From JACCXG01 sp963785755 (GTDB lineage: Bacteria; Acidobacteriota; Vicinamibacteria; Vicinamibacterales; 2-12-FULL-66-21): DNA of 64,000 nt. Shown here piece by piece: positions 16,839 to 24,328 of the stretch. The DNA is taken from contig CAWAXG010000039.1 of NCBI GenBank assembly GCA_963785755.1, forward strand, positions 62,001 through 126,000. The letters run 5' to 3'. Made by a program: the position numbers and the translations under genes. The notes under the pieces are model-generated. The model made no database searches, had not been told where the DNA came from, and was given only the letters and a program-made list of their open reading frames with translations. Position 1 is the first letter of the stretch. Each line of letters opens with the position of its first letter.

Positions 16839-16937
16839 ATGAAGATTCAGATTCTCAAGAAGGCGAACACCAGGGTCAAGTCGTCGGATCCCTGCCCGTG
16901 GCTGCTCGAGGTGCCGCCAGAGGCGAGCAAGAAGTAG
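16839..16937 (+). CDS. Candidate RiPP precursor peptide 2 (32 aa)
   Basis: A 32-residue peptide with ATG at 16839 and an ACGAGGAG ribosome-binding site 6-13 bp upstream. The leader is MKIQILKKANTRVK and the probable core is SSDPCPWLLEVPPE, then a lysine tail. The core has a single cysteine flanked by prolines and a tryptophan two residues later, typical kinds of residues for radical SAM crosslinking. It is a near copy of the peptide at 16998. Confidence 0.72.
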   Translation: MKIQILKKANTRVKSSDPCPWLLEVPPEASKK

Positions 16938-16997
16938 CAGACGCCGCCCTCGACTGAGGCGGTTTTCGAACGGGATTTTTCGAACAGGAGAAGCTCG

Positions 16998-17096
16998 ATG
17001 AAGATTCAAGTGCTGAAGAAGGCCAACACGAAGGTCAAGTCGTCGGATCCGTGCCCGTGGCTGCTCGAGGTGCCGCCCGAGGCCGCGAAGAAGTAG
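16998..17096 (+). CDS. Candidate RiPP precursor peptide 3 (32 aa)
   Basis: This peptide differs from the previous one at only three places (I5V, R12K, S30A), all conservative, while many codons differ silently, so the protein sequence is under selection. The SSDPCPWLLEVPPE core is identical. An ACAGGAG site stands before the ATG. The duplication supports a high-dose structural peptide rather than chance open frames. A stable hairpin follows at 17128. Confidence 0.72.
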   Translation: MKIQVLKKANTKVKSSDPCPWLLEVPPEAAKK

Positions 17097-17127
17097 CGCG
17101 ATCGACTGGCACATTGACACTCTCGAT

Positions 17128-17149
17128 CGGCAGCGCTGACGCGCTGCCG
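17128..17149 (+). other. Strong stem-loop after the peptide genes
   Basis: CGGCAGCGC and GCGCTGCCG form a perfect 9-bp stem with a TGAC loop. No T-tract follows. Placed between the peptide genes and the binding-protein gene, it could protect the 3' end of an abundant short peptide mRNA, or partly terminate, giving more peptide than sensor. Confidence 0.55.
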
Positions 17150-17165
17150 TGTCGACAGACCAGAG

Positions 17166-18653
17166 ATGTCCGCGTCCCGATCCCGAGCGTTCGCCTGCAC
17201 CATCGCAGCGGTTGCAGCGGTGATTGCCGCCTGCAGTGGCGGCGCTCGGCGCGCAGCTCCTGACGAGCTGCCGGTTGTCAGGATCGGCACGTTCGTCGCC
17301 GAAGGCGTTGGATTCATTGCGGGCCTGCTCTCGGCAGAACCTCTCATTGCGGTCGGATGGGATGGGCGTCCGGTCAATCGTCTCGCCGAATCGGTGGCCG
17401 AGTCGAAGGACGGCAGGACGCTCATGGTCAACCTGCGATCGAACCTGAGATTCCACAGCGGCGAGCCGGTGACCGCCGAGCGCGTTCGGGAGTTGCTGAT
17501 GGCGAAGATCGCCAAAGCTCCGAACCCCGACATCGAGTCGATCGAGCCGATCGGCGCAAACACGCTCGTCGTCCGGTTGACTCGCCCCGGCGCCCTGAAG
17601 CCGGTGGATCTCAGCGACTATGCCATCGAAGACGACGACCGCGTGTCGCTCAGGACCGGCCCGTTCCGGATAACGACATTCGGACCACCGGCGGTTCTGG
17701 AACCCTTTGCGGATCACATCCAGGGAAAGCCGGCCGTCGCCCGGGTCGAGATCAGGCGCTACCCCAATCACCGCGCCGCCTGGACGGCGATGATGCGTGA
17801 CGAGGTCAACTTCCTCCACGAGGTCAATCGCGAAGCGATTGAATTCATCGAGGCGGGCGGGGGCCTGCGCGCGTATCCGTTGCTCCGGCCCTACGTTGTC
17901 TCGCTCGTGTTCAACACGAAACATCCGCTGATGCAGCGGCGCGAAGTACGGATCGCCCTCAACGAGGCCGTCAATCGCGAAGAGGTCGTGCAGAAAGGCA
18001 TGCGGGGGCACGGTCAGGCGGCCGAAGGCCCCTTCTGGTTGCACCACTGGGCCTATCCTCCCGGACGGCATCCGAGCACCTTCAACCCGGAGGCGGCCAG
18101 GGTTCGCCTGGACGCGGCAGCCTTGCCCGTCGGGCGACGCGATGCGCAAGCCATGCCCTCGCGGTTCGCTTTCACCTGCCTGCTGGTCGAGGGAGATCTC
18201 CGGTTCGAGCGGATCGCGCTGGTGGTCCAGCGCCAGCTGGCGGTGGTCGGCGTGGACATGCAGCTGCGGCTCGTCTCGATGAAGGAATTCCGCACCCGCG
18301 TCGCCAAGGGAGATTTCGATACCTTTATCTACGAGCTGTCGAGTGGCCGCACGCTGCGGTTTCCGTACCGGTTCTGGCACTCGAAGATCGCGCTGCTGCG
18401 GACCGGATACTCGGCCGCCGATGCCGCGCTCGATCGCATGACCCTGGCGCGAACCGACGACGAGGTGAAGGTCGCGGTCGCCGATGTCATGCGCATCCTG
18501 CGGGCGGACCCGCCGGCAATCTTCCTCGCCTATCCGCGCGAAGCGCGGGCAGTCGACCGGTCGTTCGAAGTGGCCTACGAGACGGACCGGGACATTTTCG
18601 GCACGTTCCTGCAGCTCAGGCGCCCGGCGCTGCGGGCGGACACCACGCGATGA
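17166..18653 (+). CDS. Oligopeptide-binding lipoprotein (SBP family 5), no transporter
   Basis: A 495-residue family 5 solute-binding protein with a lipoprotein signal (lipobox ending IAAC at about residue 24). It has the usual segments: VRIGTF..., the acid-and-aromatic loop, LRSNLRFHSGEPVTAERV, the VVSLVFNTKHPLMQRREVRIAL hinge (split here: VFNTKHPLMQR) and C-terminal FDTFIYELSSGR. This fold normally delivers oligopeptides or nickel to an ABC importer, yet no permease or ATPase gene is present. Its last codons overlap the histidine kinase start by 4 bp (ATGA). A periplasmic sensor role, handing a bound peptide signal to the kinase, is the simplest reading. Confidence 0.85.
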   Translation: MSASRSRAFACTIAAVAAVIAACSGGARRAAPDELPVVRIGTFVAEGVGFIAGLLSAEPLIAVGWDGRPVNRLAESVAESKDGRTLMVNLRSNLRFHSGEPVTAERVRELLMAKIAKAPNPDIESIEPIGANTLVVRLTRPGALKPVDLSDYAIEDDDRVSLRTGPFRITTFGPPAVLEPFADHIQGKPAVARVEIRRYPNHRAAWTAMMRDEVNFLHEVNREAIEFIEAGGGLRAYPLLRPYVVSLVFNTKHPLMQRREVRIALNEAVNREEVVQKGMRGHGQAAEGPFWLHHWAYPPGRHPSTFNPEAARVRLDAAALPVGRRDAQAMPSRFAFTCLLVEGDLRFERIALVVQRQLAVVGVDMQLRLVSMKEFRTRVAKGDFDTFIYELSSGRTLRFPYRFWHSKIALLRTGYSAADAALDRMTLARTDDEVKVAVADVMRILRADPPAIFLAYPREARAVDRSFEVAYETDRDIFGTFLQLRRPALRADTTR

Positions 18654-20416
18654 GACGCATCACCTCGCGGTTCGTGATGCTGATCGCGTCAGCGGCAGTC
18701 GCGCCGCTGGTGATCTATGGCGCCGTGTCGATCAGCAATCTGGGAGAGGGCACCCGCGAGTCGGTCGATACCGGCAACCAGCGCGTCGCCGATCAGATTG
18801 CCCAGCGGCTGAAGCTCTATGTCGACAGCAACGCGAGGATTCTCCGATCGGTCGGCGAAGAGCTCAGTGACACGAATCTCGCCCACTGGCAGCAGTCACG
18901 GATTCTGAAGAATCACGTGCTGGAGTTTCCCGAGTTCCGCGAGATCTCCCTGTTCGATGCCAGCGGCCGCGTGATCGCGACCAGCCGCATCGGGCCGCCG
19001 GAGACGAAGCTGCCGTCGACGTCCGGCCATGGGACGCAAGGGGTCGAGGTCGCGCCGATTTTCCAGGACGACGACAACCTGCCGACGACCGATTTGTCTC
19101 TTCGCCTCGGCTCCGGACCGGAGGTCAGCGCCTGGCTGGTCGCCCGGATCTCCCTCGAGGAGCTCTGGCGTTTCGTCGACAAGGTTCGCGTCGGACAGCG
19201 AGGGTATGCGCTGGTGCTGTCCGAGGATCCGCAGAGCGGGTACCGCATCGTCGCGCACGGCAATCCGGAAGAGAAGCGGCTGGTCGCCCTGCCCGTCGAT
19301 CCCGGCGAGCAGCTGCCGGAAGTGCGGATGCTCCTGCAGCATCGCGCCGAGGAGCAGACGTTCACCGATTCGTACGTCGATCCGGACGGGCGGGAACAGC
19401 TCGCGGCGGTGGCGCGGATCGCCGATATCAACTGGACCGTGATCGTCGAGCAGCCGACCGAGGAGGCGTACAAAATCACCGTCGATCTGCAGCGTCAGCT
19501 GTTCGTCGCCATCGGTCTCGCGCTGCTCGGCACGATCGTCCTCGGCTGGGTGTGGGCGCGGTCGTTCATCACCCGCATCTTCGCGCTCAAGCATGCCACC
19601 CAGGCGATCGCCGAAGGCCGGATGGACGTGCGGGTCGCGATCAGCGGCCGGGACGAGATCCGGCAGCTCGGCGACTCGTTCAATTCCATGGCCGATCGGC
19701 TCGTCGAGCTCCAGGAGGACGTCAGGAAGCAGGAGCGGCAGGCGATGTTCGGACGGATTGCGGCGGGCCTGGTTCACGACCTGTCGCATCCGATTCAGAA
19801 CATCGGCAACAGCTGCAAGCTGATCGTGAAGATGTTCGACGATTACGAGTACCGCGAGACGTTCAAACGCACCGTCGAGCGCGAGATGGTGATCATCAAG
19901 CGCGTGCTCGACGACCTCCGCAACATCGCCCGGCCGATTCCGCTCGAGCGATTTCCCGTCGAGATCAACCGCTCGGTCAGCGAAGCGGTGGAGTCGATGC
20001 AGCAGCACGCCGAGACTGCGGGGGTCACGCTCGAGACGCAGCTGTCCGACGAGCCCGTCTTCATCGAAGGCGACGTCTTCGCGCTCGGCCGGGTCTACCG
20101 GAATCTCATCCTCAACGCGATTCAGGCCACCGCGCCGGGAGGCACCATCGTCGTCGGATCGGAAGGCGCGGGCGACCGGGTGCAGGTCCGCATCCAGGAT
20201 ACCGGCTGCGGCATTCCGCCTGAGCGCATCTCGGCCATCTTCGAGGACTTCGTCACGACGAAGCGGCGCGGCCTCGGGCTCGGCCTGGCCATCTCACGAA
20301 AGATCGTCGAACAACTCGGAGGTCTCATCAGCGTAACCAGTGAAGTCGGCAAGGGTACCACCTTCGTTCTGGACTTTCCGCGGACGCGTCCACGGCCGAT
20401 GCTCGTAGCCGGCTAG
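18650..20416 (+). CDS. Sensor histidine kinase (extracellular Cache-like, HAMP, NtrB-like)
   Basis: A 588-residue sensor. A membrane helix at about 10-28, an extracytoplasmic Cache-like domain to about 280 (LVLSEDPQSGYRIVAHGNPE), a second helix (LFVAIGLALLGTIVLGWVW), a HAMP domain (310-360, FALKHATQAIAEGRMDVR) and a kinase core. The phospho-acceptor is H376 in VHDLSHPIQN, the ATPase boxes are N (RNLILNAIQATA), G1 (DTGCGIPP) and G2 (GLGLGLAISRKI). NtrB-like H-boxes of this sort commonly pair with NtrC regulators, and the one in this window is encoded at 13520. Translational coupling to the peptide-binding lipoprotein suggests a ligand-bound SBP is its input. Confidence 0.92.
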   Translation: MRRITSRFVMLIASAAVAPLVIYGAVSISNLGEGTRESVDTGNQRVADQIAQRLKLYVDSNARILRSVGEELSDTNLAHWQQSRILKNHVLEFPEFREISLFDASGRVIATSRIGPPETKLPSTSGHGTQGVEVAPIFQDDDNLPTTDLSLRLGSGPEVSAWLVARISLEELWRFVDKVRVGQRGYALVLSEDPQSGYRIVAHGNPEEKRLVALPVDPGEQLPEVRMLLQHRAEEQTFTDSYVDPDGREQLAAVARIADINWTVIVEQPTEEAYKITVDLQRQLFVAIGLALLGTIVLGWVWARSFITRIFALKHATQAIAEGRMDVRVAISGRDEIRQLGDSFNSMADRLVELQEDVRKQERQAMFGRIAAGLVHDLSHPIQNIGNSCKLIVKMFDDYEYRETFKRTVEREMVIIKRVLDDLRNIARPIPLERFPVEINRSVSEAVESMQQHAETAGVTLETQLSDEPVFIEGDVFALGRVYRNLILNAIQATAPGGTIVVGSEGAGDRVQVRIQDTGCGIPPERISAIFEDFVTTKRRGLGLGLAISRKIVEQLGGLISVTSEVGKGTTFVLDFPRTRPRPMLVAG

Positions 20417-20459
20417 ACGGCGACCGCCAGCAACCCCGGGTGCATGAAGGAGGAAGGAC

Positions 20460-20705
20460 ATGATCCGCAAGCCCGTGAAAGTGACCGAGATCGAGGTCGA
20501 GGGACACCGGTATAGCGTCGAGTATTTCGCGCACCTGACGTTGCGCGGCAGTCAGCGATTCAGTTGCGAGGTGATTCTGGACGACACCGATCGCATCATC
20601 CTGGACGACGATACGCTGGCGAGCCTCGAATCCAAGGTCGAGCGGCTGGCGCCGGCGACGATCTACAGCCGTTTCCTCGCCGGAGGATCGTCGTTCGCCG
20701 CCTAG
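20460..20705 (+). CDS. Conserved-looking small protein, 81 aa
   Basis: The product begins MIRKPVKVTEIEVEGHRYSV and has alternating beta-like segments (VEYFAHLTLRGSQRFSCEVIL), an acidic turn (DDTDRIILDDD) and a C-terminal helix (LASLESKVERLAPATIYSRF). It is cytosolic and has one cysteine. A very strong ribosome-binding site (AAGGAGGAAGG) precedes the ATG, 43 bp after the kinase gene. I do not recognise a named family. It could be an accessory of the peptide system (size is that of a recognition or immunity protein) or unrelated. Confidence 0.65.
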   Translation: MIRKPVKVTEIEVEGHRYSVEYFAHLTLRGSQRFSCEVILDDTDRIILDDDTLASLESKVERLAPATIYSRFLAGGSSFAA

Positions 20706-21029
20706 CGACGGGGTTGCCGCCGGATGGACTCGCCTGCCGAGAGATTGAACCGCAGGGAGTCAGAGCCAGCCACTAGCAGCCGCCGCACCGCGAGGTGCGG
20801 CTGGATCGTCTCCACGATCGTCGGTGCTCGGCAACCAGGCGGATGCACACGGCGGGGCGAGAGCCCCCGCATGATTGCGTCCGGGAATGGTGAGAAAGTG
20901 CGCCGGCGTGACCGAAAAGAAGCCGGCCCACTGGCAGACCGCTGCGAGCGGCGCCAGGGGCCGAGAGTCCGCGAGCCGGCGAACGTCAGCGGGTCTCTGC
21001 ACACCCGACCCGCGCCGGCACCGCCGCTC
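20706..21029 (+). other. Non-coding stretch rich in GNRA-capped hairpins, possible structured RNA
   Basis: No convincing gene is seen. On the plus strand it contains GCCGCACC-GCGA-GGTGCGGC (8-bp stem, GNRA loop, near 20783), GATCGT-CTCC-ACGATC, GGGGC-GAGA-GCCCC (5-bp stem, GNRA loop), GCCGGC ... GCCGGC around GTGACCGAAAAGAA, and CCGCT-GCG-AGCGG, one after another. This density suggests a folded RNA. The strand is a guess from the loops. It does not match the cobalamin, c-di-GMP, TPP or RNase P cores that I know. Confidence 0.3.
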
Positions 21030-21329
21030 CTATTTGCGGGGAAGAACGGCGTCTTTCAACTGCTTGGCGATGCGCGCCTTGACCACGGTCTTGGCGGGGA
21101 TCTTGATGGCCTCGCCAGTGGCCGGGTTGCGCCCCATCCGGGCTTTGCGCTTCTGCACCACCAGCTTCACCATACCTGGAAGTACGAACTCACCGGAACG
21201 CTTGAGCTCCTTCTCAGCCAGTGTGTTCAGCTCGTCGAAGTATTCCCGCGCCTGCGTCCGCTTCACCTCGAAACGATCCGCGAAGTGCGAGAACAGTTCG
21301 GACTTGCCCATCCTGCGGGCCTCTGCCAT
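21030..21329 (-). CDS. HU-family nucleoid DNA-binding protein
   Basis: A 99-residue HU/IHF-fold protein. The dimerisation helices (MGKSELFSHFADRF ... AREYFDELNTLAEKEL) lead to the beta-arm with LPGMVKLVVQKRKARMGRNP, where GRNPxTG is the DNA-bending signature, and IKIPAKTVVKARIAKQLKDAV. The N-terminus has a few extra residues (MAEARR) before the standard start. HU compacts DNA and assists recombination and replication. It is divergent from queF; its promoter should lie in 21330-21490. Confidence 0.93.
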   Translation of the reverse strand: MAEARRMGKSELFSHFADRFEVKRTQAREYFDELNTLAEKELKRSGEFVLPGMVKLVVQKRKARMGRNPATGEAIKIPAKTVVKARIAKQLKDAVLPRK

Positions 21330-21492
21330 CGGCGTATTCCCCTTGCTTGGGCGCGCTCATCAGAACCCGCCACCGTCCACGCGCGCAAGCGGCGGCAGCG
21401 GAGAAATGCAGCGAAATCAGCGGGTATCCTAGCGCGCGGTGTTTTGCGCTGTCAATGACGATACCTGAGAAGACCGCGAAAAACCGGCCTGA

Positions 21493-21864
21493 ATGCTACA
21501 ATTTTTTGCGGTGGCTACCCCGACGATAGAGACCTTCCCCAACCCGAGTCCCGGTCGTGACTACGAGATCGCGATCCGCTGCCCCGAGTTCACGTCGGTG
21601 TGCCCCAAGACCGGACTCCCCGATTTCGGCGAGATTCGCATCACTTACGTCCCGGACGAGCTCTGTATCGAATTGAAGGCGTTGAAGTACTACATGATTG
21701 CGTTCCGCAATCGGGGCATCTTCTACGAAGCGGTCACCAACCAGATTCTCGACGACCTGGTCGCGGTCTGCCGGCCGCGCCGGATGACGGTCGTCGGCGA
21801 GTTCTCCGTGCGCGGCGGCATCTCGACAACGGTGACGGCGAGGTACGAGAGGCCGGCCGCGTAG
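21493..21864 (+). CDS. queF: NADPH-dependent 7-cyano-7-deazaguanine reductase QueF
   Basis: QueF reduces preQ0 to preQ1 in queuosine synthesis. This is the short unimodular type (123 aa), with the nucleophile C37 in FTSVCPKTGLPDFG, the proton donor D44 in the same motif and the substrate/NADPH segment ELKALKYYMIAFRNRG. The start is uncertain: ATG 21493 or GTG 21511. A -10-like TACAAT at 21497-21502 would place transcription at about 21509, which favours the GTG as a leaderless start. No other que gene is adjacent. Confidence 0.93.
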   Translation: MLQFFAVATPTIETFPNPSPGRDYEIAIRCPEFTSVCPKTGLPDFGEIRITYVPDELCIELKALKYYMIAFRNRGIFYEAVTNQILDDLVAVCRPRRMTVVGEFSVRGGISTTVTARYERPAA

Positions 21865-21918
21865 CGGCAGCCGTTCTGATCACGCCGCGCGCACAGCCGT
21901 GGCCACCGGCAACTAGAA

Positions 21919-22188
21919 ATGCAGATCCCCATCGAGCCCCAGATCGACCTGCACGCGTTCGCGCCGCGTGACATCCCGTCAGTAGTGGAGGAGTACGTGC
22001 GCGCGGCCCACGAGGCCGGCCTGCGCGAGGTCCGGTTGATTCACGGCAGGGGAAAAGGGATCCAGCGGGGGATCGTGCAGGCCGCGCTCGAGAAGCACGA
22101 GCTGGTAACGGCGTTCTACGACGCGCCCGAATCACATCTGGGCGCCACGGTCGCCCAACTGCGATCGGACCCCGACGCAGCCCGATAA
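21919..22188 (+). CDS. Smr-domain protein
   Basis: An 89-residue stand-alone Smr (MutS2-related) domain. It shows IDLHAFAPRDI (the D-L-H motif) and VRLIHGRGKGIQRGIVQAAL (the H-G-x-G-x-G loop), the two conserved motifs of this DNA/RNA nicking or binding fold. Stand-alone Smr proteins act on nucleic acids, in some cases on mRNA of stalled ribosomes. It follows queF by 54 bp, likely in one transcript. Confidence 0.88.
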   Translation: MQIPIEPQIDLHAFAPRDIPSVVEEYVRAAHEAGLREVRLIHGRGKGIQRGIVQAALEKHELVTAFYDAPESHLGATVAQLRSDPDAAR

Positions 22189-22189
22189 A

Positions 22190-22289
22190 GCCACGTAGCA
22201 CGTGCGCACGTCGCACGAAAAGCACGTTCGCACGTGAGCACGCAGCACGGAGAGCACGTGCGCACACAGCACGTGGCACGCCGCACGTG
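22190..22289. repeat. GCACG-rich degenerate repeat tract
   Basis: GCACG occurs about eleven times at 8-10 bp spacing between the Smr gene and the last gene of the tad strand. Several copies extend to GCACGTGC, so the tract is self-complementary and can form alternative stems. It may act as a bidirectional terminator or protein-binding array for the convergent genes. A related ACGTGC-rich segment lies at 35163-35330. Confidence 0.6.
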
Positions 22290-22994
22290 TCAGAAGACTC
22301 CCGGCAGCACTCTCCAGCGCACGACCTGCTGATACGCCCGGTAGGCCTCGTCCTGCTGCAGCGTCTGCTCCTCGCAGACCGCGCGCCACAGCAGCGTGAG
22401 GTCCGCGCCGACGAGCATCACGATGTTCCAGTTCGTCGGGTTGGCGGCGAGGAAACCCACGTGGGTAATCAAGTAACCCATGTAGATCGGATGCCGCACG
22501 ATGCGATACAGGCCGCTCGACACCACGCCGCGGTTGGCCGGCATCAGGCCGAAGCTGCGTCCCAGCGACAGCTTGCCGCCGATCACGACCATCAGACCGG
22601 TGGCGGACAGCAGCACCGTCATCACTTCGGGGGCCAGCGCCGCGATCTGTCCGGGCCGGACCAGCACGGGGCCGAGCATCGAGCAGGCCGTCAACACGCG
22701 CGCGCGATAGCTGCGATCGACGACCGCCGTCGACCGCCGCAGGACGGTCAGCACCACGACGAGGAGCTCGCTCGCGAGCAGGAGCAGGCCGGTCATCCGG
22801 CCGGTGGCCAGGAAATCGTTGCTGATCCGAACGGCCATGAGCGTGAACAGCCCGACGACGACGATGCGGGCACCGAGGTCGGCGACTTCATTGGGGGTCC
22901 AGCGCGTGCGCCCCTCCGAGTCGCGCAGCGATGCCATGTCCACTTCGATCGCCGTGTTCCCTCCGGCAACCTTCGCGGGCATCATGCGTTTCAT
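22290..22994 (-). CDS. Isoprenylcysteine/phospholipid methyltransferase-family membrane protein
   Basis: A 234-residue membrane protein with about five helices. The C-terminal signature GLYRIVRHPIYMGYLITHVG followed by CEEQTLQQDEAYRAYQQVVR is the SAM-binding motif of the ICMT/PEMT family (R-H-P-x-Y-x-G and E-E-x-x-L). Members methylate lipids, isoprenyl cysteines or small molecules at the membrane. The ATG (22994) overlaps the stop of the AAA-ATPase gene by ATGA, so it is the last member of the extended tad operon. A role in pilus lipid or protein modification would be a guess. Confidence 0.8.
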   Translation of the reverse strand: MKRMMPAKVAGGNTAIEVDMASLRDSEGRTRWTPNEVADLGARIVVVGLFTLMAVRISNDFLATGRMTGLLLLASELLVVVLTVLRRSTAVVDRSYRARVLTACSMLGPVLVRPGQIAALAPEVMTVLLSATGLMVVIGGKLSLGRSFGLMPANRGVVSSGLYRIVRHPIYMGYLITHVGFLAANPTNWNIVMLVGADLTLLWRAVCEEQTLQQDEAYRAYQQVVRWRVLPGVF

Positions 22995-24328
22995 GCTCCG
23001 GCTCCCTGAGACTCCGTTTCTTCCAGGAAGTAGCTGCCGCACGCCGCGTCGAGCAGCTCGCGGGTGATCATCGGCTCGCGGTTCTGATACCGGCAGATGT
23101 TCACCACCTGCTCGACCAGGTCGCGCGGGTGGCAGGCGCGCATCTGCAGCTTCCTCGGCTGGTAGTACTTGCGATTCAGGTACTCCACCATGACCGGGTC
23201 GAACGCCAGCTGGCGCTTCTTGCAGTTCAGCTCGAAGATCTTGCAGTACTCGTCGATCGTCGGATTCTTCGCGAGAATCTTGTACGGAATGCGGCGCAGG
23301 AACGCCTCGTCGGCGAGCGATTCCGGCTTGAGGTTGGTCGCGAAGACGATCAGGACGTTGAACGGAATCTCGAACTTGCGGCCCGTGTGCAGCGTCAGGA
23401 AGTCGACCCGGCTCTCGAGCGGGACGATCCATCGGTTCAGCAGATCCCGCGGCGGAATGCGCTGGCGGCCGAAGTCGTCGACGACGAAGACGCCGCCGTT
23501 CGCCTTCATCTGGATCGGCGCTTCGTAGAACCTCGCGATCGGGTTGAAGGTCAGGTCGAGCATCTCGAGCGTGAGCTCGCCGCCGACCACCACGACCGGC
23601 CGCTTGATGGTCTCCCAGCGCCGATCGTGCACCGACGTCGCGATCACGCTGGTCGAGGCGTCAATGCCGCCGAGCGGCACGTGGTTCACCGGATCGAACA
23701 CGGTAATCGTCTGGCCGTCGATGTCGATCGCATGCGGCACGAACATCTCGCTGCCAAGCGCGCGGCCGATGCCTTCGGCGACGACCGTCTTGCCGTTGCC
23801 GGGCGCGCCATACAGGAACAGCGACTTGCCGGAGTTCACGGCCGGACCCAGCTGGTCGAACATCGCCTTGTTGACGATGAGCTGATCGAAGCCGGTCGCC
23901 AGGCGGTCGCGATCCACGTAGGGCCGCGCGGCCATGCAGGCGCGCACGTAAGCGGTGTACTGCGCCAGGGATACCGGCGCCGGCCCGACATACCGGTTGA
24001 CGTCGAGGTACTGCATCGCCCGCTCGCGGCCGAGGTCGGTCAGGATGTAGCGATACGCGGCCGTGCCCGTGCCGCTCGCGCCGCGGACCTCGACCAGCTT
24101 TTCGACGCGCGCATGCTGCACGAGCGCGTCGAGCACCGAGTAGGGCAGCCGGAACTTCTCCGCCAGCGCCGTGCCGGTCGCCTCTCCGGCCACCAGCGTC
24201 TTCAGCAGCAGCTGCGACAGCGTGTCGGGGTGAAGCCCCGTCTCCGGGATCGTCGCGGGTGGCGGCGGCGGCGTCGGCTGGGCCGATTTCTCGAACGAGG
24301 CGACGGCGGCGGCGGCTGAAGGGGTCAT
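22991..24328 (-). CDS. AAA-type ATPase linked to the tad operon
   Basis: A 445-residue protein. After a Pro-rich N-terminus, residues 30-120 look like a winged-helix module (SQLLLKTLVAGEATGTALAE). The AAA core has Walker A GAPGNGKTVV, Walker B GVFVVDDFGRQ and sensor FATNLKPESL, then a C-terminal helical lid. It overlaps DUF192 and the methyltransferase genes by 4 bp each, so all three are translated together after tadC. It is not one of the classical Tad ATPases (TadA, TadZ are present separately). MoxR-like remodelling of pilus parts is possible but unproven. Confidence 0.8.
   Translation of the reverse strand: MTPSAAAAVASFEKSAQPTPPPPPATIPETGLHPDTLSQLLLKTLVAGEATGTALAEKFRLPYSVLDALVQHARVEKLVEVRGASGTGTAAYRYILTDLGRERAMQYLDVNRYVGPAPVSLAQYTAYVRACMAARPYVDRDRLATGFDQLIVNKAMFDQLGPAVNSGKSLFLYGAPGNGKTVVAEGIGRALGSEMFVPHAIDIDGQTITVFDPVNHVPLGGIDASTSVIATSVHDRRWETIKRPVVVVGGELTLEMLDLTFNPIARFYEAPIQMKANGGVFVVDDFGRQRIPPRDLLNRWIVPLESRVDFLTLHTGRKFEIPFNVLIVFATNLKPESLADEAFLRRIPYKILAKNPTIDEYCKIFELNCKKRQLAFDPVMVEYLNRKYYQPRKLQMRACHPRDLVEQVVNICRYQNREPMITRELLDAACGSYFLEETESQGAGA

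Noticed and set aside
16938..16997. CCGCC ... GGCGG followed by TTTT between peptides 2 and 3
   Set aside because: Only a 5-bp stem; too weak to call a terminator, and a third peptide gene follows.
20706..20780. Possible tRNA on the minus strand (GGTTCAATC near the T-loop pattern)
   Set aside because: No acceptor, D or anticodon stems could be folded around it.
20880..20960. Cobalamin-riboswitch-like words (GGGAA, GGTGAGAA, CCCACTG)
   Set aside because: The order and the second GGGAA/B12-box parts are missing, and no B12 gene follows; kept only as an unclassified structured region.
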